From positions 1-16,409 of the forward strand of contig DASQNQ010000235.1 in the NCBI GenBank assembly GCA_035644895.1: a stretch of DNA of 16,409 nt, given 5' to 3'. This DNA is from Falsiroseomonas sp035644895. GTDB lineage: Bacteria > Pseudomonadota > Alphaproteobacteria > Acetobacterales > Acetobacteraceae. Of this stretch, positions 1 to 7,224 are shown piece by piece. The translations under genes were made by a program, and so were the position numbers. Under the pieces are notes generated by a model. It saw only the letters and a program-made list of their open reading frames with translations, was not told the DNA's origin and made no database searches. How positions within the stretch are numbered: the stretch's first letter is position 1; each line of letters opens with the position of its first letter.

Positions 1-1
1 G

Positions 2-598
2 TTCTACGAGCCCTGGGCCTGCGCTGGGCTGCGCGTGATGGAGAACTCCTTCGACAACGCGCACTTCTCCTTCGTCCACCGCGCGAGCTTCGGCGATCAG
101 GGGCACCCGGAACCGGCGAAGCTCGAGATCGAGGAGCACGATGACGGCTTCATGATGATTACCGAGGTTCCCGTGCGGAACCCGGAGATCCAGAAGAAGG
201 TCTTGAACATGGAGAGCGACACGACCGTGCGTCACATGCGCGGCCGCTGGTACGCCCCGTTCCTGCGCAAGCTTCGCATCCAGTACCCGAACGGGCTCTC
301 CCACTCGATCGTCACCGCCGCGACGCCGATGGACGACGGCAACAGCATGATCGTGCAGTTCGTGTTCCGCAACGACACCGAGTCGGATGCCCGGGCCGAG
401 GACGTGATCGCCTTCGACCGCATCGTCACGGACGAGGACCGCGACATCCTGGAGAGCACGGACCCCGACGTGCCGCTCGACCAGACGGGCCTCGAGATGA
501 ACATGCCCTCCGACCGGCCTGGCGTGCTGATGCGGCGGATGCTGCTGCGGATGCTGGAGGCCGAGGCCGCGAAGGTTCCGGCCGAGGCCGCCGAGTAG
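2..598 (+). CDS. Rieske-type aromatic-ring/demethylating oxygenase, catalytic C-terminal part (5'-truncated by window edge)
   Basis: The reading frame is open from base 2, so only the last 198 residues of a larger protein are seen. The visible part is the catalytic domain of a Rieske non-haem iron oxygenase alpha subunit. Near its start lies E-N-S-F-D-N-A-H-F-S-F-V-H, which fits the D-x2-H-x4-H pattern that supplies the two His ligands of the mononuclear iron and the bridging Asp. The third ligand is probably the Asp of RDILES (codon 443-445). The C-terminal SDRPGV..RR segment is common in this group. The Rieske [2Fe-2S] domain (CxH...CxxH) would lie upstream, outside the window. The family hydroxylates or demethylates aromatic and related substrates using electrons from a reductase partner, and no reductase is visible here. 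The substrate is unknown. The gene ends head-on with the aldehyde dehydrogenase, six bases apart. Confidence 0.88.
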   Translation, partial: FYEPWACAGLRVMENSFDNAHFSFVHRASFGDQGHPEPAKLEIEEHDDGFMMITEVPVRNPEIQKKVLNMESDTTVRHMRGRWYAPFLRKLRIQYPNGLSHSIVTAATPMDDGNSMIVQFVFRNDTESDARAEDVIAFDRIVTDEDRDILESTDPDVPLDQTGLEMNMPSDRPGVLMRRMLLRMLEAEAAKVPAEAAE

Positions 599-618
599 GC
601 GGGGCTACAGCCCCGCCT
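597..618. terminator. Perfect inverted repeat between two convergent genes, probable bidirectional terminator
   Basis: AGGCGGGGCT and AGCCCCGCCT form perfect 10-bp arms around a 2-base centre (AC). As RNA this would fold as an 8-9-bp GC-rich stem with a 4-base loop on either strand. The hairpin overlaps the TAG stop of the oxygenase (596-598), and its left arm and centre contain the stop of the opposing aldehyde dehydrogenase (605-607). There is no T-tract on either side, so it is not a canonical intrinsic terminator. The GC-rich hairpin at the meeting point of two transcripts still makes a bidirectional terminator or 3'-end stabiliser the best reading. Confidence 0.65.
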
Positions 619-2038
619 GCGAGACGAACTTCGTGTTCAGGTAGGCCTCGATCGCCTCCGACCCGCCCTCGGACCCGTAGCCGCTATCCTTGATGCCGCC
701 GAACGGTACCTCGGGCAGCGCGAGGCCGAGGTGGTTGATGGTCATCATGCCCGTCTCGACCTTCGCCGCCACGGCGTTGGCCGTCTTGGCCGAACGCGTG
801 AAGGCATAGGCCGCGAGGCCGTAGGGCAGACGGTTCGCCTCCTCCACCACTTCGTCGAGGTCGCGGAAGGGGGCGATCATGGCGACGGGGCCGAAGGGCT
901 CCTCGTTCATCATGCGCGCCTCCTTCGACACGCCAGTCATGACGGTGGGCTGGTAGAAGTAGCCCTTGTTCCCCATGCGCTCGCCACCCGTGTGGAGTTC
1001 CGCGCCCTTCTGCCGGGCGTCCTGCACCAGCCCCTCGATCCAGGGCACGCGCCGGTCATGGGCGAGGGGCCCCATCTGCACGCCCTCCTCCGTCCCGGCA
1101 CCGACCTTCAGGCCCTTCGCGATGGCGGTGAACCGCTCGACGAACGGCTCGTAGAGGCTCTCCTGCACCAGGAAGCGCGTCGGCGAGACGCAGACCTGGC
1201 CGGCGTTGCGGAACTTGGCGCCTGCGAGCGTCTTCGCGGCGAGGTCGAGATCCGCGTCGTCGAAGACGATGGCCGGCGCATGGCCGCCGAGCTCCATCGT
1301 CGCGCGCTTCATGTGCGCGCCCGCCAGCGCGGCAAGGTGCTTGCCGACGGGGGTGGAGCCGGTGAATGTCACCTTGCGGATGACCGGGTGCGGGATCAGG
1401 TACTCGCTGATCTCGGCCGGCACGCCGTAGACGAGGTTCGCGACACCAGCCGGCAGGCCGGCATCCACGAAGGCGCGGATCAGCTCGGCGGGCGAGGCTG
1501 GCGTCTCCTCCGGCGCCTTCACGATGATGGAGCATCCCGTCGCGACCGCCGCCGAGAGCTTGCGGACCACCTGGTTGATCGGGAAGTTCCAGGGCGTGAA
1601 GGCCGCGACCGGCCCGACCGGCTCCTTCACCACGAGCTGGTAGACGCCCTCCGCCCGCGCCGGGATGACGCGGCCATAGGCGCGGCGCGCCTCCTCGGCG
1701 AACCAGTCGATGATGTCGGCGGCGGCCAGCGTCTCCATCTTCGCCTCGGGCAGCGGCTTGCCCTGTTCCAGCGTCATGAGCCTTGCCACGGCATCGGCGC
1801 GGGAGCGGAGGATGTCCGCCGCCTTGCGCATCAGCTTGGCGCGGTCGTAGGCCGAGACGCGGCGCCACGCCGCGAAGCCGCGCGCCGCGGCGTCCAGCGC
1901 CTCGTCCAGGTCGTCGCGGCCGGCATGGGCGACGGTGCCGATCACCTCCTCGGTCGCGGGGTTCAGGACGGGAAGGGTGCGGCCCGATCGGGCCGGGCGC
2001 CACTCACCGGCAATGTGCAGCAGCACGTCCTGGTACAT
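605..2038 (-). CDS. NAD(P)-dependent aldehyde dehydrogenase (succinate-semialdehyde dehydrogenase-like)
   Basis: A full-length 477-residue ALDH-superfamily enzyme that oxidises an aldehyde to its acid. Visible motifs are Asn151 in PWNFP (oxyanion hole), Lys174 in IIVKAPEETP (cofactor site), FTGSTPVGK at 225-233 (cofactor-binding loop), general-base Glu249 in MELGGHAP, nucleophile Cys283 in GQVCVSP and EEPFGPV at 379-385. The overall pattern resembles the GabD/semialdehyde dehydrogenase branch, but the substrate is not fixed by sequence. I chose the start at 2038 because an AGGAGA Shine-Dalgarno lies six bases upstream. The frame stays open further upstream, but that extension (to 2131) is not family-like and runs into the preceding gene. 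It follows the 2-hydroxyacid dehydrogenase by 53 bp on the same strand, so the two are probably co-transcribed and may act in one oxidative pathway. Confidence 0.92.
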   Translation of the reverse strand: MYQDVLLHIAGEWRPARSGRTLPVLNPATEEVIGTVAHAGRDDLDEALDAAARGFAAWRRVSAYDRAKLMRKAADILRSRADAVARLMTLEQGKPLPEAKMETLAAADIIDWFAEEARRAYGRVIPARAEGVYQLVVKEPVGPVAAFTPWNFPINQVVRKLSAAVATGCSIIVKAPEETPASPAELIRAFVDAGLPAGVANLVYGVPAEISEYLIPHPVIRKVTFTGSTPVGKHLAALAGAHMKRATMELGGHAPAIVFDDADLDLAAKTLAGAKFRNAGQVCVSPTRFLVQESLYEPFVERFTAIAKGLKVGAGTEEGVQMGPLAHDRRVPWIEGLVQDARQKGAELHTGGERMGNKGYFYQPTVMTGVSKEARMMNEEPFGPVAMIAPFRDLDEVVEEANRLPYGLAAYAFTRSAKTANAVAAKVETGMMTINHLGLALPEVPFGGIKDSGYGSEGGSEAIEAYLNTKFVSQAGL

Positions 2039-2091
2039 GCGTTTTCTCCTGGCGTTGCGGCGCGGACCCTCGCACAGGCAGGCGAGGGCGG

Positions 2092-3129
2092 CTAGCTGTT
2101 CGGCCCGCGCTCCATCGCATAGGGCTGCCACCGGCGGAGGCCCGTGGCGGGCAGGACGGTGGGGTTCACGCAGCTCATCGGCCAGCGGCCGGACAGCACC
2201 AGCGCCAGCTCCTGCCCCGCCCGACGGCGCCGGCCCGGGTCGAAGCGGGCCGAGGCCGAGGCGTTGTGCGGCGAAAGGATGACCTGCGGCATGGAGAGCA
2301 GCGGGTTGTCAGGCCGCGCCGGCTCCACCTCCAGCACATCGAGGCCGGCGCTGGCGATCCAGCCCTCCTGCAGGGCGCGGACCAGCGCGGCCTCGTCCAC
2401 CGTCGGGCCGCGGCCGGTGTTGATGAAGATGGCGCCGCGCCGCATCCGGCGGAAATGGCCTTCGGTCAGCATGCCGCGCGTCTCGGCCGTGTCCGGTGCG
2501 TGCATCGAGATGAAGTCCGAGCCCGCCAGCACCTCGTCCAGGCTCGCCGGCACGACGCCCAGCGCCGACATGGTCAGCTCGTCCACATAGGGGTCGTAGG
2601 CGGTCATCCGCAGGCCGAAGGGCCGGGCCCGGGCCGCGACCGCGCGGGCGACGCGCCCGAAGGCGATGAAGCCAAGCGTCAGCCCCATCAGCCGCGGCAC
2701 CTTGAGGAGCTGCGGGCGGCCCTCCTTCCACCGTCCCTCCCGCACCATCCGGTCCTGCTCGATGCAGCGGCGGTGCGTGGCGAGCAGCAGCATCATCGCG
2801 TGGTCTGCCACCTCCTCGATGAAGGTGTCCGGGCAGTTGGTAACGGGGATGCCCTTCGCGGTCGCCGCGGCCACGTCCACGTAATCCACGCCGACGCTCG
2901 CGCAGGCGATGACCCGCGCGCGGTCGAGCGCGCCGATCATGCGGGCGGAGAAGCGCATGCCCTTCGCGTAGACTGCGTCGGCACCGGGCGCGGCGGCGAC
3001 GAACGCGTCCTCGTCCGGCGCGCACTCCACGATCTCGGCGCCGATGCGCGCCAGCGCCTCCATCTCGTAGCCGTAGCCGCCCTCCGGGCTGAAACCGGGC
3101 GCCACCGGGCTCAGGATGCGCAGCGGCAT
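2092..3129 (-). CDS. D-isomer-specific 2-hydroxyacid dehydrogenase, NAD-dependent
   Basis: A 345-residue enzyme of the PGDH/glyoxylate reductase family, interconverting a 2-hydroxyacid and a 2-oxoacid with NAD(H). Catalytic residues are Arg240 (INTGRGPTVDE), Glu269 (LDVLEVEP) and His288 (LSPHNAS). Asp179 in AYDPY follows the second Rossmann strand and favours NAD over NADP. The nucleotide-binding loop reads GFIAFGRVA at 153-161, so two of the three glycines of GxGxxG are alanines. The segment after His288 (ASASARFDPGRRRR) is unusually arginine-rich. The start at 3129 has a GGGGGAGA ribosome site upstream. A longer open frame upstream overlaps the divergent SDR gene and is not family-like. It lies first in a probable two-gene operon with the aldehyde dehydrogenase. 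The substrate is unknown: hydroxypyruvate, glyoxylate or a phosphoglycerate-like acid are all possible. Confidence 0.9.
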   Translation of the reverse strand: MPLRILSPVAPGFSPEGGYGYEMEALARIGAEIVECAPDEDAFVAAAPGADAVYAKGMRFSARMIGALDRARVIACASVGVDYVDVAAATAKGIPVTNCPDTFIEEVADHAMMLLLATHRRCIEQDRMVREGRWKEGRPQLLKVPRLMGLTLGFIAFGRVARAVAARARPFGLRMTAYDPYVDELTMSALGVVPASLDEVLAGSDFISMHAPDTAETRGMLTEGHFRRMRRGAIFINTGRGPTVDEAALVRALQEGWIASAGLDVLEVEPARPDNPLLSMPQVILSPHNASASARFDPGRRRRAGQELALVLSGRWPMSCVNPTVLPATGLRRWQPYAMERGPNS

Positions 3130-3232
3130 CGCGTCTCCCCCATCCTCGTTCCGGGAAGCGTCGCACGGGGGAGGGGTGCGGACAAGCCGAGGCGGCGCTA
3201 CGCTGCATGCCGAAGAGCGGAGGGACCGAGGC
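3130..3232. promoter_or_regulatory. Divergent intergenic region with promoters inferred by position
   Basis: These 103 bases separate the divergent 2-hydroxyacid dehydrogenase and SDR genes, so both promoters must lie here or extend into the genes. I see Shine-Dalgarno sequences on both sides (GGGGGAGA for the minus gene, GGAGGGA for the plus gene) but no convincing -35/-10 pair. TTGTCC on the minus strand (3183-3188) with GACGCT 17 bases further on is a poor match. The regulatory role rests on gene arrangement only. Confidence 0.35.
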
Positions 3233-3994
3233 ATGACAAAGCTGGCAGGCAAGGTCGCCTGGATCACCGGAGCGGGCAGCGGAATCGGGGAGGCCGCGGC
3301 GATGCTGATGGCCGACGAGGGCGCCCTGGTGGTTCTCACCGGCCGCCGTGCCGAGCCGCTGCACGACGTCGCGCGGCGTATAGCCGAGGCTGGCGGGGAG
3401 GCGCACGTGCAGCCTGCGGACCTGGGCGACGCCCTGGCGGTGGAGCGCGTCGGCGCCTTCCTGCGGGATCGCTTCGGGCGGCTCGACATCCTCGTCAACA
3501 ATGCGGGGCTGAACGTCGAGGCGCGGCAATGGGCGCGACTCACCCCCACCGGCGTGGACGAGCTGATCCGCGGCAACCTTACCAGCGCCTTCCACTGCGT
3601 CACGGTGGCACTGCCGCTCATGAGGCCGCAGCGTGAAGGCGTGCTGATCCACACGGCCTCCATGGCGGGCCGCAACGTGTCGCTACTCAGCGGCCCAGGC
3701 TACACGGCAGCCAAGCACGGCATGGTGGCCATGAGCCACACGATCAACATGGAGGAGTGCGTCAACGGCATCCGCTCCTGCGTCGTCTGCCCGGGCGAGG
3801 TCGCGACGCCCATCCTGGACAAGCGCCCCAATCCCGTCGGGCCGGACGAGCGGGCGCGGATGGTGCAGCCCCAGGACGTGGCGGAGCTGATCCTGTTCAT
3901 CGCCACGCGCCCGCCGCACGTCACGCTGAACGAGGTGTGGATCACGCCGACCCACAACCGCGGCTACGTCGCCGCGCTGCAGCGGAAGCTCTGA
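3233..3994 (+). CDS. Short-chain dehydrogenase/reductase (classical SDR)
   Basis: A 253-residue classical SDR, a soluble NAD(P)-dependent oxidoreductase of alcohols and ketones. The cofactor motif TGAGSGIG is at 13-20, NNAG at 89-92, the structural Asn at 115, catalytic Ser143, and Tyr157/Lys161 in YTAAK. The PGEVATPI stretch at 187-194 is the usual substrate-loop region. Arginines after the second strand (LTGRR, 36-39) suggest NADP(H) preference. The start at 3233 has GGAGGGA about nine bases upstream, and residues upstream of it in the same open frame look non-coding. It is divergent from the hydroxyacid dehydrogenase and ends four bases short of the convergent ABC-permease stop, leaving no room for a separate terminator. 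The substrate is unknown; the context suggests sugar-acid or polyol oxidation. Confidence 0.92.
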   Translation: MTKLAGKVAWITGAGSGIGEAAAMLMADEGALVVLTGRRAEPLHDVARRIAEAGGEAHVQPADLGDALAVERVGAFLRDRFGRLDILVNNAGLNVEARQWARLTPTGVDELIRGNLTSAFHCVTVALPLMRPQREGVLIHTASMAGRNVSLLSGPGYTAAKHGMVAMSHTINMEECVNGIRSCVVCPGEVATPILDKRPNPVGPDERARMVQPQDVAELILFIATRPPHVTLNEVWITPTHNRGYVAALQRKL

Positions 3995-3998
3995 CGTC

Positions 3999-4904
3999 CT
4001 ACTCCTTCACCGCGCCCGTCAGCGAGGAGACGTAGTAGTCCACGAAGAACGAGTAGAAGATCGCGACGGGCAGCGAGCCGAGCAGGGCGCCCGCCATCAG
4101 CGCACCCCACTGGTACACGTCGCCCGAGACGAGCTCCGTCAGGATCGCGACCGGCACGGTCTTGTTCTCGCTGCTCTGGATGAAGGCCAGCGCGTAGATG
4201 AACTCGTTCCAGGACAGCGTGAAGGAGAAGATGCCGGCGCTGATCAGGCCCGGTACGGCCAGCGGCAGGGTGATGCGGCGCAGGATCTGCAGCCTCGTCG
4301 CGCCGTCGATCAGCGCGCACTCCTCGAGCTCGTAGGGGATCGACTTGAAGTAGCCGATCAGCAGCCAGGTGCAGAAGGGCACCAGGAAGGTCGGGTAGGT
4401 CAGGATCAGCGCGAAGGGCGTGTCGAACAGTCCGAGCTGGAACACCATCGTCGCAAGCGGGATGAAGAGGATCGAAGGGGGCACAAGGTAGGCCAGGTAG
4501 ATGGCCAGCCCGACATACTGGCTGCCGCGGAAGCGCAACCGCTGGATCGCGTAGGCCGCGAGAACGGAAGCAAAAAGCGAAAGGAACGTTGCCGCGAAGG
4601 CCACCAGCATCGTCGTCCAGAGCCAGCGCGGATAGGGCGTGTTGAACAGCAGGTGGTACACGTGGTCGAGCGTGGGGGAGTTGATCCAGAACGGATTGCT
4701 CTCCCGCAGGCTGTAGAGTTCCGCGTTCGGCTTGAAGGACGTGATCGTCATCCAGTAGAACGGGAACAGCAGGATCAGCACGAAACAGGCGAGCGGCACG
4801 TAGAGCGTCACGACGCGCCGCGCGCGGCTGTCCCACGCCATCATCTCGGGGGCCTGCACCTCGGCCGTGGGCGCAGGCGTCGCGGTGGCGGCTGCTTCAG
4901 TCAT
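3999..4904 (-). CDS. ABC importer inner-membrane permease, MalG-like (CUT1 family)
   Basis: A 301-residue integral membrane protein. It has a cytoplasmic N-terminal tail rich in Ala, Thr and Pro (1-30), then about six hydrophobic segments beginning at VVTLYVPLACFVLILLFPFY (31-50). The EAA loop that docks on the ATPase is EECALIDGA at 194-202, followed by RRITLPLAVPG (209-219). SFKP near 56-59 and SWNEF at 231-235 are typical of the MalG branch. It is the last gene of the importer operon. Its ATG lies eight bases inside the end of the MalF-like gene, so translation is probably coupled and the two would form a heterodimeric channel. Confidence 0.94.
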   Translation of the reverse strand: MTEAAATATPAPTAEVQAPEMMAWDSRARRVVTLYVPLACFVLILLFPFYWMTITSFKPNAELYSLRESNPFWINSPTLDHVYHLLFNTPYPRWLWTTMLVAFAATFLSLFASVLAAYAIQRLRFRGSQYVGLAIYLAYLVPPSILFIPLATMVFQLGLFDTPFALILTYPTFLVPFCTWLLIGYFKSIPYELEECALIDGATRLQILRRITLPLAVPGLISAGIFSFTLSWNEFIYALAFIQSSENKTVPVAILTELVSGDVYQWGALMAGALLGSLPVAIFYSFFVDYYVSSLTGAVKE

Positions 4905-5862
4905 TGCCCTCTCCCTGCTGCCACTTCCGCCGCGCGAGCGCGAAATAGGAGAACAACGTCGCGAAGACCAGGAACGGGATCATCGCGACCGCGATCGCCG
5001 CACCCTCGGCCAGTTGGCCGCCCGGGATGCCGCGCTGGAACGCCAGCGTCGCCATCAGGTGCGTGGAGTTCACCGGCCCGCCGCGCGTAACGGCGTAGAC
5101 GAGCTGGAAGTCGGTGAAGGTGAAGATGATCGAGAAGGTCATGACGATCGCAAGGATCGGCATGATCAGCGGCACGGTGATGCGCCAGAAGCGCTGCCAC
5201 GCCGTCGCGCCGTCCAGCAGCGCGGCCTCGTAGAGGGAAGGCGAGATGGTCTGCAGACCCGCCAGCAGGCAGATCGCCACGAACGGGATCCCGCGCCAGA
5301 TGTTGGCGGCGATCAGGCTCCAGCGCGCGTTCCATGCCTCGCCCAGGAAGTTGATGTAGGTGTCGCGCCAGCCCAGCACGTCCACCAGGAGGTAGGAGAT
5401 GACAGAGAACTGCGCGTCGTAGATCCACCAGAAGGCGATGGCGGATAGCACCGTCGGCACGATCCAGGGCATCAGGATGATGGCGCGCACCAGGTTCTTG
5501 AACGGCACGTGCTGGTTCAGCAGCAGCGCGAGCCAGAGGCCGAGCGCGAACTTCCCGACCGTCGCGACCGCCGTGTAGAAGACGGAGTAGAAGACCGAGG
5601 ACCAGAACACCGGGTCCTCGGACAGCCAGATGAAATTCTCCAGCCCCACCCACACGCCGGCCCGGCCGATGGTGGTGTCCGTGAAGGCAAGCCAGATGCC
5701 GAGCCCCAGCGGATAGGTCATGAACACCAGCAGCAGGCCGACGGCCGGCGCCAGGCAGGCGAAGATGAGGAAGGTCTTGTTGTCGAACAGCCGCGCCAGC
5801 CAGCCGGGCTCGACCTTCGGACGGGTCCAGTTGGCAGTGGCGGGCGCGGCTGTCGTGGACAT
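4897..5862 (-). CDS. ABC importer inner-membrane permease, MalF-like (CUT1 family)
   Basis: A 321-residue permease with six predicted hydrophobic segments, starting at about residue 30 (FLIFACLAPAVGLLLVFMTY). The EAA loop is YEAALLDGATAWQRFWRITV at 211-230, the contact to the ATPase. MPWIVPTVLSAIAFWWIYD at 131-149 and TRGGP at 259-263 are hallmarks of MalF/UgpA-type subunits. The ATG at 5862 is two bases after the stop of the binding-protein gene, with GGAG upstream inside that gene's last codons. The 3' end overlaps the MalG-like gene by eight bases. It forms the translocation pore with that partner. Confidence 0.94.
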   Translation of the reverse strand: MSTTAAPATANWTRPKVEPGWLARLFDNKTFLIFACLAPAVGLLLVFMTYPLGLGIWLAFTDTTIGRAGVWVGLENFIWLSEDPVFWSSVFYSVFYTAVATVGKFALGLWLALLLNQHVPFKNLVRAIILMPWIVPTVLSAIAFWWIYDAQFSVISYLLVDVLGWRDTYINFLGEAWNARWSLIAANIWRGIPFVAICLLAGLQTISPSLYEAALLDGATAWQRFWRITVPLIMPILAIVMTFSIIFTFTDFQLVYAVTRGGPVNSTHLMATLAFQRGIPGGQLAEGAAIAVAMIPFLVFATLFSYFALARRKWQQGEGND

Positions 5863-5864
5863 GG

Positions 5865-7193
5865 CTAGCTCCGGTAGAAGCGGCGGATGCGGCGTTCCGC
5901 GTCGCGGGCCGCGTCCTCGGGCTGGGCCTGGCCCGAGGCGACGGAGGCCAGCATCTGCACGGTGATGTACTCCGCCGTGACCGAGCCCGAGGCCTGGCTG
6001 AGCGGGCCGCGGTAGCCGTTCCAGAACTCACGGTCCATCGTGTCCTTGAAGACCATGATCTTGGGGTCGCTCCGCCACACGCTGCTCTCGCCATAGGCGC
6101 GCAGCGGGTGCGCCCAGTAGCCGCTGCTGCCTGTCAGCCAGCGGTCGTACTGCTCCGCCTCCATCATGAAGCGCAGGTACTCCTTCGCCGCGTTCGGGAA
6201 GCGGCTGTGGCGGAACAGCATGCCGGAGATGGCGAGCGGCGCGTTGGGCGGGCTCGTCGCCTGGCCGCGCGGCAGGTCGGCGTGGTTCGTGTCCTCTGCG
6301 ACGGCGCGCGTGTTCGGGTCGTTCTTCGCCGCGTAGTAGAGCGAGACGCCGTTCTGCGTCAGCCACACCTCCTGGCTGATGTAGGCGCGGTTGTTGGACG
6401 GGTCGAGCCAGGAGATCGTGCCGGGCACGAAGGTCTGGTACAGTTCGCGCACGTAGCGCAGCGCCGCGATCGTCTCGGGGCGGTTGATGGCGACGCGGCC
6501 ATTCTCGTCCACGATGTAGGCGCCGTGCGACCAGAGCATCCAGTTCGCGAAGGCGTTGCCGTCGCCAACCGCGTTGCCCAGCGCGAAGCCCGAGGGCTTG
6601 TTGATGCGCCGTAGCGCCTGGCAGAGCCGCAGGAAGCCCGGCAGGTCGGTCGGGACGCTGTCGAACCCGGCCTCGCGCAGCGCGGAGATGCGGTAGATCA
6701 GCGGGCCGCCCGAGCCGCCGAACGGGATGGCGAGCCAGTTGTTGCTGCCCTGCCGTCGTCCGATGACGCGGGCGTAGTTCATCCAGCCGCCGTATTTCTG
6801 GCCGAGGTACTCCGCAATGTCCGAGACCTCGACCAGCTTGTCGGCGAAGATGTGCGGGTCGTCCGGCCAGCCGATCACAACGTCCGGCCCTTGGCCGGTG
6901 TTCGCGATGACCGCCGTCTGCGGGCGCAGATCCTCCCAGCCCACGAAGTCCACGCGCACCTGCACGCCGGTCTGCTGCGTGAAGCGTTGCGTGTTCTCGC
7001 GGAAGATGACCTCGTCCGGCTCGACGAAGCGGGCGGGTCGCAGGATGCGCAGCGTCGCCCCGTTCTCAGGTGGCAGGCGCGGGGCCGTTGCATTCGCCGT
7101 GGGGATCGACTGCCCCCAGGCCTGCCCGCCAAGGCCAGCGGCGACCGCGCCGGCGCCGAGGCCGAGCGTTCCGCGACGCGTTATGTTGAACAT
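5865..7193 (-). CDS. ABC importer solute-binding protein, family 1, with Tat-type signal
   Basis: A 442-residue periplasmic binding protein of the CUT1 (extracellular solute-binding family 1) type. The N-terminus MFNITRRGTLGLG has a twin-arginine motif at 6-7, a Gly/Ala-rich hydrophobic core and a likely cleavage after AWG (25-27), which points to export folded through the Tat system. The mature part has the family look: FTQQTGVQVRVDF, GQGPDVVIGWPDD, a central GGSGGPLIYR stretch and C-terminal RFMMEAEQYDRWL. Start 7193 has a strong GGAGGAGA ribosome site. It lies 31 bp after the ATPase gene and 2 bp before the MalF-like permease, so it belongs to one operon. The ligand cannot be assigned; sugars, polyols and glycerol-phosphate derivatives are the usual range. 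Placing the binding protein between the ATPase and permease genes is one of several known orders. Confidence 0.92.
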   Translation of the reverse strand: MFNITRRGTLGLGAGAVAAGLGGQAWGQSIPTANATAPRLPPENGATLRILRPARFVEPDEVIFRENTQRFTQQTGVQVRVDFVGWEDLRPQTAVIANTGQGPDVVIGWPDDPHIFADKLVEVSDIAEYLGQKYGGWMNYARVIGRRQGSNNWLAIPFGGSGGPLIYRISALREAGFDSVPTDLPGFLRLCQALRRINKPSGFALGNAVGDGNAFANWMLWSHGAYIVDENGRVAINRPETIAALRYVRELYQTFVPGTISWLDPSNNRAYISQEVWLTQNGVSLYYAAKNDPNTRAVAEDTNHADLPRGQATSPPNAPLAISGMLFRHSRFPNAAKEYLRFMMEAEQYDRWLTGSSGYWAHPLRAYGESSVWRSDPKIMVFKDTMDREFWNGYRGPLSQASGSVTAEYITVQMLASVASGQAQPEDAARDAERRIRRFYRS

Positions 7194-7224
7194 CCTGTTC
7201 TTCTCCTCCCGTTTGCTTTCGACG

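Noticed and set aside
731..2095. A 454-codon open frame on the plus strand opposite the aldehyde dehydrogenase
   Set aside because: The translation is Arg/His/Gly-rich with no recognisable domain. It is the GC-driven antisense shadow of a gene with intact catalytic motifs.
1783..3636. A 617-codon plus-strand open frame crossing three genes
   Set aside because: The composition is typical of antisense high-GC shadow (Arg, Pro, Gly, Ala runs), and it overlaps three genes with full family motifs, including the real SDR frame.
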